This document shows, one piece after another, positions 1-5,504 of a stretch of 6,255 nucleotides of DNA. The stretch is from Bacillota bacterium. GTDB taxonomy: Bacteria; Bacillota; Clostridia; Christensenellales; Borkfalkiaceae. A program made the translations under genes and the position numbers. The notes below the pieces were generated by a model. It saw nothing but the letters and a program-made list of their open reading frames with translations, had not been told where the DNA came from and ran no database searches. How positions within the stretch are numbered: position 1 is the stretch's first letter; the number at the start of each line of letters is the position of its first letter. Where the stretch lies: positions 1 through 6,255 of the forward strand of contig JAETTR010000077.1 in assembly GCA_021768985.1 (NCBI GenBank), in the 5' to 3' direction.

Positions 1-939
1 TATTCTTTCACGGTCAACGGCTCCTCCGGCGTTTACCGCAAAGATATCGAAAACGAAAAAGCGCCCGAGGAGCACATTCTTTCCTCCTCCGACGAACAGA
101 TTACTACCCTGTTCCGCGCGGGAAACGTGCTTGCGGTCACGGTGGAAAACGCCGACGTTACCGCTTCGGTCGGCACGCTGAACGCCGCGAGCGCGGAGCT
201 GAAAACGCTGACGGGCGGGGATTCGCGGGATTCGAACCCGAGTTTTTCGAGCGTTTCGCCCAACGTGATCCTGTTCGACAGCGCGGGCGTCGGACGGACA
301 GCGGACGGAGAGTTTGCGGGCAAGTTCTCCCCCGCGGCGGTTTGCAGTCTGAATCTGGACACCATGGAGATCGAGGACGTTCTGCGCGACGAAAAATATT
401 CTTACGTCAAGCCCAGACAGGCGCAGGACGGCACGCTGTACTGCATTCAACGCCCCGCCAAAAACAAGCGCAAAGGGAATATCTTTCTCGATATTCTGCT
501 GATCCCCTTCCGAATTTTACAGGCGATCGTGATGTTCGTTCAATTTTTCGTCGTCGCCATGACGGGAAAATCGCTCACTTCGGACGGCGAAAACCCCGCG
601 AAAGGACGGGAAAACAACTCCCGCAAGCTGTTCGTGGACGGGAATCTGATCGAGTTCGAAAAAGAACTCAAACGCAACAAAAAAAGCAAGGATTCCGATT
701 ACGGCTTTATCCCCTATTCCTGGAAGCTCGTTAAGATTACGGACGGAAAACCGGAAGTTCTGAAAAGCGGAATCTGCGATTTCGCGCTCTGCAAGGACGG
801 CGGACTGTACTGCACCAACGGCAGACGGATCTTTTATCTGAAAGACGGTGCGTGCAAAAAAGTAATCGAAACGGAAAAGTGTCTGTGCGTGGCGACCGAA
901 AGCTTCGCTTCCGCGCCGCAGGATTTATTCTCGGTATAA
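1..939 (+). CDS. Membrane-linked beta-propeller-like protein of unknown function (5' end missing)
   Basis: The reading frame is open from the first base of the window, so the start lies outside; 312 C-terminal residues and a TAA stop are visible. I do not recognise a named family. Residues about 75-145 (with a DSNPSFS stretch like that in TolB/PD40 propeller blades) and 245-300 (with short GLYC..GRRIFYLKDG-type strands) look like beta-propeller blades. Between them, after a basic KNKRKG patch, residues about 160-189 form a 30-residue hydrophobic stretch with one proline and one arginine. This could be a membrane helix or a re-entrant/amphipathic segment. A charged, lysine-rich linker follows. 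A propeller interrupted by a membrane segment is unusual. The function is unknown; a sensor or surface-display role would be guesswork. The gene converges on the flotillin gene and shares a terminator with it. Coding confidence is high, the structural reading is moderate. Confidence 0.8.
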   Translation, partial: YSFTVNGSSGVYRKDIENEKAPEEHILSSSDEQITTLFRAGNVLAVTVENADVTASVGTLNAASAELKTLTGGDSRDSNPSFSSVSPNVILFDSAGVGRTADGEFAGKFSPAAVCSLNLDTMEIEDVLRDEKYSYVKPRQAQDGTLYCIQRPAKNKRKGNIFLDILLIPFRILQAIVMFVQFFVVAMTGKSLTSDGENPAKGRENNSRKLFVDGNLIEFEKELKRNKKSKDSDYGFIPYSWKLVKITDGKPEVLKSGICDFALCKDGGLYCTNGRRIFYLKDGACKKVIETEKCLCVATESFASAPQDLFSV

Positions 940-943
940 AAAT

Positions 944-979
944 ACCCGACCGCCGAAATCGGCGGTCGGGTTCTCTTTT
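944..979. terminator. Bidirectional intrinsic terminator between convergent genes
   Basis: A perfect 12-bp stem (944-955 with 960-971, core CCCGACCGCC/GGCGGTCGGG) closes a 4-nt AAAT loop. On the + strand it is followed by TTCTCTTTT, and on the - strand by ATTTTTA. It lies 5 bp past the stop of the upstream + gene and 11 bp past the stop of the flotillin gene, so it can end both transcripts. Confidence 0.9.
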
Positions 980-982
980 CCC

Positions 983-2389
983 TTATTCGTCCTCGTGCTC
1001 CACGACGATTTCGATTTCCTTTTCTTTCGTTTCTTCTTTTTGGGGCGCGACCGCTTTGGGCAGCGACAGCCCCGCCATATTATAGAGCTCTTCGAGCGGG
1101 GGAAGGCTCTTTAACAGACCGGATAAGAATCCCGCCGTGGCGGTCTTTCCGTCCGCGTTCTGTCCGTTGTCCCAGACGGTCACCTTGTCGATCTTCACGC
1201 CCGAAATCGCCTTGACCTGTTCGGCGACGATCTCTTCGAGCTTATCGGCAATGAGCAGGCGCACCGCTTCGTCGGAGGTGCCCGCGCTCTTTACGAGCTC
1301 GCGCATACCGAGCGACTGTTTGGTGAGTTTCTCGCGCAAACCGCGGGCTTCCGCGTCCATCTTGGCAAAGATCGCGTCCGCTTCGCCCTTCGCTTTGCGG
1401 CGAATCTGTTCGGCGACCGCCTCCGCCTCGATTTCGAGCTTGCGCTTTTCGATATCGGCGGCGACGATGACGTCCGCTTCCTTGGTCGCCTTTTCGCGCG
1501 CCGCACGGGAAATTTCCGCTTCTTTTTCGGCGACGTAGCTCTCTTCGAGCGCTTTCGCCGCCTGTACCTTTTCCGCGGAAACGGCGAGCTTCAACGCTTC
1601 CGCTTCCTTCTCGCGCAGGACCGCCTGCGAATGCGCGATTTCCGCCTTCGCTTTGTTCTCGCCCTCGATCGCCGAGGACTCCGCTTCCGCAACGCGGATA
1701 CGCTGTTCCATTCTCGCGTTCGCTTCGCCGATCGAACCCTTTTTATCCTCTTCGGCAACCGAAACCTTCGCGTCGTTGATCGCCTTTGCCGAAGCTTCCT
1801 TTCCGAGCGCGGTGATGTAGCCCGATTCGTCGGAAATATCCGTCACGTTGACGTTGATGAGGTATAAGCCCACTTTTTTCAGCTCTCCCTCCACGTTGCG
1901 GGAGATCGCTTCGAGGAATTTATCGCGGTCGGAGTTGATCTCTTCGATGTTCATGGTCGCGATGACGAGACGAAGCTGACCGAAGATAATATCCCGCGCA
2001 AGATCGGAAATCTGCGACAGGTTCAGCATTCTCAAACGCTCGGCGGCGTTCTGCATCACGCCCGGATCGGTGGAAATGCCCACGGTGAAGATGCTGGGTA
2101 CGTCGATCCGGATATTCTGCTTGGAGAGCGCGCTCTTCAGATCCACCGAAATGGAGAGCGGAGTCAAATCCATAAACGTGTACTTCTGAAAAAAGGGCAT
2201 CACGAACGCCGCGCCGCCGTGCACGCACTTCGCAGAGCGGTAAGTGCCGTCCGGATTGGGGCGGATTTTACCGTAGATGATCATGATCTTATCGGGCGGA
2301 CAAGTCTTGTACCGCACCGCCACGGTAAGCAGGATCAACAGTAAGATGAGCACCGCTACGACAATGATCGCAATAATTGCAGGTTCCAT
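983..2389 (-). CDS. floT: Flotillin-family (SPFH) membrane scaffold protein
   Basis: The protein has 468 residues. Residues about 4-26 are a strongly hydrophobic N-terminal anchor. An SPFH/Band-7 domain follows (about 29-200, including the CPPDKIMIIYG start and the HGGAAFVMPFFQ segment typical of flotillins). Then comes a long Glu/Ala-rich coiled coil (about 196-355), with repeated EAEA-type pieces, and a C-terminal flotillin region (about 356-445, with GVKIDKVTVWDNGQ and SGLLKSLPPLEELY) that matches the B. subtilis FloT (YuaG) C-terminus by eye. The tail is acidic. Flotillins oligomerise at the inner face of the cytoplasmic membrane and organise functional membrane microdomains. At 468 residues it is shorter than B. 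subtilis FloT (about 509), mainly through a shorter coil. The start is set by GAGAGG at 2400-2405, 10 nt upstream of the ATG. The gene is 15 bp downstream of the NfeD-like gene, as in the yuaF-floT operon, which favours FloT over FloA. The symbol is assigned by similarity and context. Confidence 0.93.
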   Translation of the reverse strand: MEPAIIAIIVVAVLILLLILLTVAVRYKTCPPDKIMIIYGKIRPNPDGTYRSAKCVHGGAAFVMPFFQKYTFMDLTPLSISVDLKSALSKQNIRIDVPSIFTVGISTDPGVMQNAAERLRMLNLSQISDLARDIIFGQLRLVIATMNIEEINSDRDKFLEAISRNVEGELKKVGLYLINVNVTDISDESGYITALGKEASAKAINDAKVSVAEEDKKGSIGEANARMEQRIRVAEAESSAIEGENKAKAEIAHSQAVLREKEAEALKLAVSAEKVQAAKALEESYVAEKEAEISRAAREKATKEADVIVAADIEKRKLEIEAEAVAEQIRRKAKGEADAIFAKMDAEARGLREKLTKQSLGMRELVKSAGTSDEAVRLLIADKLEEIVAEQVKAISGVKIDKVTVWDNGQNADGKTATAGFLSGLLKSLPPLEELYNMAGLSLPKAVAPQKEETKEKEIEIVVEHEDE

Positions 2390-2404
2390 ATTCTCTTATC
2401 CTCT

Positions 2405-2992
2405 CTATTTATTTTCTTTCCTGATTCTGCCGACTACGACGAAATCTTCCCGATAGGAGAGAATTTCGACGAGTTCGTCCGTCGGAATGCGCTCGGTATC
2501 GTCGGTCACGGCGTCGAGCTCGGTGAATTTTCCCTGCGCCGTCAGCGTGATCTTTCCCCTGCCCGAACGCGCGGGGGGAACGGAAACGTAGACCGTCGCG
2601 TTCTTGCCCGTAAGCTTTTCTTTGACGAGATTGCCAGAGCATTGCAATTTCGCCACGCCGCGCAGAGCGAACGCCACGCCGACGAGCGCGACGGAACCCG
2701 TCGCCACCGCCACGAGCACGGGCGCCCAAACGTTGTTCACGCAGCTCGCCGTCGCGAACCCGCACCAGCCGCCGAGGGCGAAAAAGGAAGTGACCGTCTT
2801 GATCGAAAAGAGCGACAGCCCGCCGTCGGTGTCCATATCTCCGTTCATATCGAAATCCCCGTCCGCGTCGATGTCTCCGCCGCCCGCAAAGGACACGAGC
2901 AACAGGACGATCTGGACCAGAAGCAACGCGCTTGCGACAACCGCGATCCAGAAAAAGATATGCTCGGTTACGGAAAGGCTTTTCAACCACAT
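2405..2992 (-). CDS. NfeD/YuaF-like membrane protein with acidic Asp-repeat linker
   Basis: The protein has 195 residues. There are three predicted membrane segments (about 11-35, 59-79 and 88-111) and a C-terminal soluble domain (about 120-195) consistent with the small OB-fold of NfeD/YuaF proteins: KEKLTGKNATVYVSVPPA, GKITL..QGKFTELDAV, FVVVGRI. NfeD-type proteins are encoded next to flotillin/stomatin-family genes and act with them at the membrane. YuaF of B. subtilis (about 174 aa) is the closest known layout. Between the first two membrane segments, residues 40-57 form a run of Asp/Asn-Gly units (DIDADGDFDMNGD...) resembling calcium-binding Asp loops. The start ATG has GGAGG at 3002-3006 with a 9-nt spacer. 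It is the first gene of a two-gene operon with the flotillin and is driven by the promoter at 3027-3055. The OB-fold assignment rests on the pattern, not on a search. Confidence 0.88.
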   Translation of the reverse strand: MWLKSLSVTEHIFFWIAVVASALLLVQIVLLLVSFAGGGDIDADGDFDMNGDMDTDGGLSLFSIKTVTSFFALGGWCGFATASCVNNVWAPVLVAVATGSVALVGVAFALRGVAKLQCSGNLVKEKLTGKNATVYVSVPPARSGRGKITLTAQGKFTELDAVTDDTERIPTDELVEILSYREDFVVVGRIRKENK

Positions 2993-3026
2993 AATCGTAT
3001 TCCTCCAAATTGACTCTTACTATTTT

Positions 3027-3055
3027 ATTATATAACACGGAAAGGGGTTTTTCAA
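3027..3055 (-). promoter_or_regulatory. Sigma-A type promoter of the nfeD-like/flotillin operon
   Basis: Reading the minus strand, TTGAAA (3050-3055) and TATAAT (3027-3032) are separated by exactly 17 nt. The predicted transcription start is near 3020, giving a leader of about 28 nt that carries the GGAGG at 3002-3006. The -35 lies in the loop and arm of the hairpin at 3041-3062. Confidence 0.85.
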
Positions 3056-3062
3056 CCCCTTT
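3041..3062 (-). terminator. Hairpin, possible weak terminator of rsmG
   Basis: A 9-bp stem AAAGGGGTT/AACCCCTTT with a 4-nt loop (GAAA on the minus strand) lies about 50 bp past the rsmG stop. In the rsmG direction the U-run is only the UUU of the 3' arm, followed by CCGUG, so termination would be weak. In the + direction a better run (TTTTTCT) follows, but no + strand gene precedes it closely. It overlaps the -35 of the next promoter. Confidence 0.45.
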
Positions 3063-3112
3063 TTCTACAAAACTCGCCTTTTTTCGGAACGAACGCCCGT
3101 TCCGGTCCGGTT

Positions 3113-3805
3113 TCAGCAAATGGGTTTGCTTCGTTCCCTGCCGTTTCCGCGCGGATATTTTTCGGGCGTCGGTCTGATTTTTTCGATTTTTACAAGCGTG
3201 CGCGCGCCGAATTCTTCGGGCAGTTCGTAACGAACGCATTCCGCGCGTCCGCCGCCGAGCACGGAAATCGCCTTCTCCGCCTCTCCGAGCTCCTCCGAAA
3301 CCTCTCCTTTATAGGCGAAAAACGCGCCGCCGACCTTCAACAACGGCAAACAGTATTCCACAAGCGTGTTCATGCGCGCCACTGCCCGCGCGCAACAGGC
3401 GTCGAATTTCCCGCGGAAGAGAGGATTTTTCCCCAATTCCTCCGCGCGGCTGTTGATAACCCGCACGTTTTTCAGCCCGAGTTCTTCGATACAGACCTTT
3501 AAAAATTCGCACTTCTTGCCCGTGCTCTCCACCAGCGTGAAACGAAGATCCTCTCTCACTATTTTTAAGGGAATGGACGGGAACCCGCCTCCCGAACCGA
3601 TTTCTATGACGTCCGCGTCTGCATAAAATTCCGCATATCCGGCGAGCGAATCGTAAAAATGTTTGTATAAAATCTCTCTTTCTCCGAGAATCGACGTAAG
3701 ATTATACCGTTGATTATAGTTTACAAGCAATTCCGCATAGCGTTTGAACAGATGCTCGCGCTCGCGATAAACTTCTTTTATTTTATTGAAATCCGGTTGA
3801 TTCAT
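3113..3805 (-). CDS. rsmG: 16S rRNA (guanine527-N7)-methyltransferase RsmG (GidB)
   Basis: The protein has 230 residues, close to the usual 210-240. RsmG transfers a methyl group from S-adenosylmethionine to N7 of G527 in the 530 loop of 16S rRNA; in many bacteria its loss gives low-level streptomycin resistance. The N-terminal part shows NLTSI...HFYDSL (35-53), a family signature. The SAM-binding motif I is VIEIGSGGGFPSIPLKI (66-82), followed by an acidic end of strand 2 at E93 (TLVESTGKKCEFLK), the ARAVA segment (139-143) and the LKVGGAFFAYKG strand (156-167). The C-terminus ends in the typical basic KYPRGNGRERSKP. The only plausible start is the ATG at 3805: the next Met is residue 145, far inside the fold. 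Upstream is AAAGGTGA (3818-3825), a Shine-Dalgarno match with rather long spacing. The gene diverges from dnaN across the origin. In many Bacillota it is the last gene of mnmE-mnmG-rsmG; here it stands directly beside oriC. Confidence 0.97.
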   Translation of the reverse strand: MNQPDFNKIKEVYREREHLFKRYAELLVNYNQRYNLTSILGEREILYKHFYDSLAGYAEFYADADVIEIGSGGGFPSIPLKIVREDLRFTLVESTGKKCEFLKVCIEELGLKNVRVINSRAEELGKNPLFRGKFDACCARAVARMNTLVEYCLPLLKVGGAFFAYKGEVSEELGEAEKAISVLGGGRAECVRYELPEEFGARTLVKIEKIRPTPEKYPRGNGRERSKPIC

Positions 3806-3811
3806 ACGAAA

Positions 3812-3840
3812 ATTATATCACCTTTCTGCGGATTTTACAA
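3812..3840 (-). promoter_or_regulatory. Candidate rsmG promoter, start point at or next to the ATG
   Basis: On the minus strand TTGTAA (3835-3840), a 17-nt spacer and TATAAT (3812-3817) are followed by 6 nt and then the rsmG ATG. The predicted +1 is the A of the start codon. The AAAGGTGA ribosome-binding sequence lies inside the spacer, so it could only serve transcripts from further upstream, where I see no other convincing promoter. Confidence 0.5.
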
Positions 3841-3865
3841 CGGTTTGGGGATAACCCGCGCGCTT

Positions 3866-3896
3866 TTTTCCACATTGTGGATACTTTTGTGGAAAA
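3866..3896. promoter_or_regulatory. DnaA-box cluster A (three boxes)
   Basis: The boxes are TTTTCCACA at 3866-3874 (+), GTATCCACA at 3876-3884 (-, one mismatch to TTATCCACA) and TTTTCCACA at 3888-3896 (-). The first two face each other 1 bp apart; the second and third are in the same orientation with starts 12 bp apart. Such spacing suits cooperative DnaA binding. Confidence 0.85.
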
Positions 3897-3952
3897 ACCT
3901 TCTCTTTTCTTCCGTTTCCGTCCTTCGACCCCCATCCGCCGAAAATTCGCGC

Positions 3953-3989
3953 TGTGGAAAAGCGGAAACTTGTCCACTTTTTATCCACC
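3953..3989. promoter_or_regulatory. DnaA-box cluster B (three boxes)
   Basis: The boxes are TTTTCCACA at 3953-3961 (-), TTGTCCACT at 3970-3978 (+, two mismatches) and TTATCCACC at 3981-3989 (+, one mismatch). The two + boxes start 11 bp apart, about one helical turn. The last is the closest match to TTATCCACA in the region. Confidence 0.8.
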
Positions 3990-4042
3990 GCGCCCCGTTT
4001 GGTGAAATTCTGCGCTACTTTTTCCAAAAGGGGGTAAATTGC

Positions 4043-4071
4043 TTGAAATTTCCCGCGTTTTTCGTTATAAT
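4043..4071 (+). promoter_or_regulatory. Sigma-A type promoter of dnaN inside oriC
   Basis: TTGAAA (4043-4048), 17 nt, TATAAT (4066-4071). The predicted start is near 4078, giving a leader of about 111 nt that includes the DnaA boxes at 4111-4127 and the trio tract. Because dnaA is not upstream, this is the only visible promoter for dnaN. Confidence 0.87.
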
Positions 4072-4110
4072 ATAGAAAAATCGGGACAAGCGCCCTTTTT
4101 GCGGAAAAGC

Positions 4111-4146
4111 TTGTCCACGATTCCACAGCGCTTATTACTATTATTA
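4111..4146 (+). promoter_or_regulatory. Putative basal unwinding element: DnaA boxes, GC block and DnaA-trios
   Basis: The order is TTGTCCACG (4111-4119), GATTCCACA (4119-4127), a short GC-rich AGCGC (4127-4131), then TTA-TTA-CTA-TTA-TTA (4132-4146). An AT-rich stretch runs on to about 4175. On the opposite strand the triplets read 3'-AAT-AAT-GAT-AAT-AAT-5', the DnaA-trio pattern (3'-[G/A]AT-5') described for B. subtilis oriC, where trios follow tandem DnaA boxes and a GC cluster just before dnaN. The boxes here are degenerate, so the assignment rests on the ordered arrangement. Confidence 0.72.
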
Positions 4147-4188
4147 AATAAGATTCTTATATATACTTTCTATCAAGGAGGAAGACAG

Positions 4189-5286
4189 ATGAAATTCGTT
4201 TGCGACGGATTATCCCTTTCGGAGGCGGTGATGAAGGTGAGCAAGGCTTGCGCCGTGCGCACGACCGCGCCTGTTATGGAATGTATCAAGATCAGCACGG
4301 ACAACGACGAGGTCGCTCTGCTTGCGACCGACGGCGAGCTTTCGATCCGCAAGGACGTCAAGGCGGAAGTGTTCGAAAGCGGGGAAATTTGCGTGCCCGG
4401 AAAGCTGTTCGCGGACTTCGTTTCCAAGCTCACCGACGAGGAGATCAGCATTTTTACGTCCGATAAGGGGATGGAGATCCGTTACCGCGATTCGGGAACG
4501 TCGATGCAGACCATCCGCGCGGAGGAATTTCCGGTAATCGATCTGGAAATCGGCGAAAACTATTTTGTCATGAAACAGAACGATCTGAAAAAGATCATTG
4601 CGGAGACGACGTTCTGCTGCGCGCAGGACGATGCGCGTCCCGTTTTAAAGGGGTGCCTGATGGAATTCGGCGAAAAGCTCGAAATGGTCGCCCTCGACGG
4701 ATATCGCCTTGCTCTTTCGGAAGCGAACATTCTTTCCAAGAGCGGGGAAAAATCTCTGATTTGCCCCGCGAGAACGCTTGCGGAAATTTCCAAGATGCTC
4801 ACGGGCGAAGAAGAGGAGATCACGCTCTATAATCAGGGCGGAATGCTCATGGTGAAATCGGGGGGAATGGTCGTCGTTTCCCGTCTTTATCAGGGCGATT
4901 TTATCAAAAAGGAAAACGTACTGCCTTCCAAGTTCTCCACCGTCGTAACCTTCAACCGCAACGAGCTGACGGCGAGCGTGGAGCGCGCGGCGATTCTGAT
5001 CCGCGGGGATAAGAATAATTTGATTACCTTCGCGGTGGAAGGAAACGGCGTCAGCGTTTCGTCCGCGTCCGAGATCGGAAACGTGGCGGAGCGGGTCGGC
5101 GCGAGCGTCGAAGGGGTGGAACTCAACATTTCCATGAACGCGAAATATCTGCTCGACGCGCTGCGCGCGCTCGAGGAAGAGGAAGTGGTGATCTCCTTCA
5201 ACGGCGCGGTTTCCCCTTTCATTTTACAGAACAAAGAAAAGAAAGAGAGTCTTTATCTCATCTTACCCGTGAGAAACGCGTCGTAA
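4189..5286 (+). CDS. dnaN: DNA polymerase III beta subunit (sliding clamp)
   Basis: The protein has 365 residues, the usual clamp length. Two DnaN protomers form a ring around DNA that tethers the replicative polymerase and recruits many repair proteins. Three repeated clamp domains are expected at about 1-120, 125-245 and 250-365. Recognisable pieces are MKFVCDGLSLSEAVMKVSKA at the N-terminus, ARPVLKG (149-155), VALDGYRLAL (167-176) and the C-terminal YLILPVR (356-362), which forms part of the partner-binding pocket in known clamps. The start at 4189 is set by AAGGAGG (4175-4181) with a 7-nt spacer; the frame is open further upstream to 4039 but that would run through the promoter and the unwinding element. 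dnaA does not precede it. There is no terminator before rpmH, 70 bp downstream, so some read-through is possible. Confidence 0.98.
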   Translation: MKFVCDGLSLSEAVMKVSKACAVRTTAPVMECIKISTDNDEVALLATDGELSIRKDVKAEVFESGEICVPGKLFADFVSKLTDEEISIFTSDKGMEIRYRDSGTSMQTIRAEEFPVIDLEIGENYFVMKQNDLKKIIAETTFCCAQDDARPVLKGCLMEFGEKLEMVALDGYRLALSEANILSKSGEKSLICPARTLAEISKMLTGEEEEITLYNQGGMLMVKSGGMVVVSRLYQGDFIKKENVLPSKFSTVVTFNRNELTASVERAAILIRGDKNNLITFAVEGNGVSVSSASEIGNVAERVGASVEGVELNISMNAKYLLDALRALEEEEVVISFNGAVSPFILQNKEKKESLYLILPVRNAS

Positions 5287-5290
5287 TTGC

Positions 5291-5319
5291 TTGACGAAAA
5301 TCGGGAAAAACTTTATAAT
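5291..5319 (+). promoter_or_regulatory. Sigma-A type promoter of the rpmH-rnpA-yidD-yidC cluster
   Basis: TTGACG (5291-5296), 17 nt, TATAAT (5314-5319), only 4 bp after the dnaN stop. The predicted start is near 5326, giving a leader of about 31 nt. A strong separate promoter fits the high demand for ribosomal protein L34. Confidence 0.87.
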
Positions 5320-5356
5320 CGAAAAAAATAAATCTGATTCAGGAGTAAAATAGATC

Positions 5357-5491
5357 ATGAAAAGAACTTATCAGCCCAAAAAGAGAACGAAGAGCAAGGT
5401 GCACGGGTTCCGTAAGAGAATGAAGACCCAGGGCGGCAGAAACACCTTGAAGAGAAGAAGAAACAAGGGAAGAAAGCACATTTCCGCATAA
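5357..5491 (+). CDS. rpmH: 50S ribosomal protein L34
   Basis: The protein is 44 residues, very basic, MKRTYQPKKRTKSKVHGFRK at the start and ending in RKHISA. This is the classic L34 sequence with the conserved MKRTYQP, HGFR.RM.T..GR..L..RR.KGR pattern. L34 is a small protein of the large ribosomal subunit that binds 23S rRNA. AGGAG (5341-5345) lies 11 nt before the ATG. It begins the conserved rpmH-rnpA-yidD-yidC cluster, 13 bp upstream of rnpA. In most Bacillota this gene points away from dnaA; here it follows dnaN in the same direction. Confidence 0.98.
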   Translation: MKRTYQPKKRTKSKVHGFRKRMKTQGGRNTLKRRRNKGRKHISA

Positions 5492-5504
5492 CGGCGTTCG
5501 GGGT

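Larger units (their letters stand above)
3806..4188. other. Replication origin (oriC) in the rsmG-dnaN intergenic region
   Basis: This is a 383-bp non-coding gap between divergent rsmG and dnaN. It contains at least three exact TTTTCCACA DnaA boxes, several one- or two-mismatch boxes in both orientations, and a box-GC-trio unwinding arrangement next to an AT-rich stretch ahead of dnaN. Genes on both sides point away from it, as expected for leading-strand genes leaving an origin. The part nearest rsmG also has a one-mismatch box at 3846-3854 (TTATCCCCA on the minus strand), with the change in the conserved CAC core, so its activity is doubtful. The region from about 3990 to 4040 holds no box I can support. 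The origin assignment is inferred from motif density and from the usual location of oriC beside dnaN. Confidence 0.88.

Noticed and set aside
127..129. GTG considered as the start of the first gene
   Set aside because: The frame is open to the window edge with coherent protein-like sequence upstream and no ribosome-binding site ahead of the GTG.
3085..3104. 7-bp hairpin (CGGAACG/CGTTCCG) just after the rsmG stop, considered as the terminator
   Set aside because: In the rsmG direction the stem is followed by a run of A, not U, so it does not look like an intrinsic terminator.
2409..3239. Long arginine-rich minus-strand reading frame of 276 codons
   Set aside because: It runs through the end of rsmG, the promoter and the NfeD-like gene in another frame. 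Its composition is that of an out-of-frame reading of GC-rich coding DNA.
3846..3854. Minus-strand TTATCCCCA as a functional DnaA box
   Set aside because: The mismatch falls in the conserved CAC core, so I only mention it within the origin entry and do not count it as a box.
4039..4188. In-frame 50-residue N-terminal extension of dnaN from a TTG at 4039
   Set aside because: It would span the promoter and the unwinding element, start before the predicted transcript, and the ATG at 4189 has an ideal AAGGAGG and the conserved clamp N-terminus.
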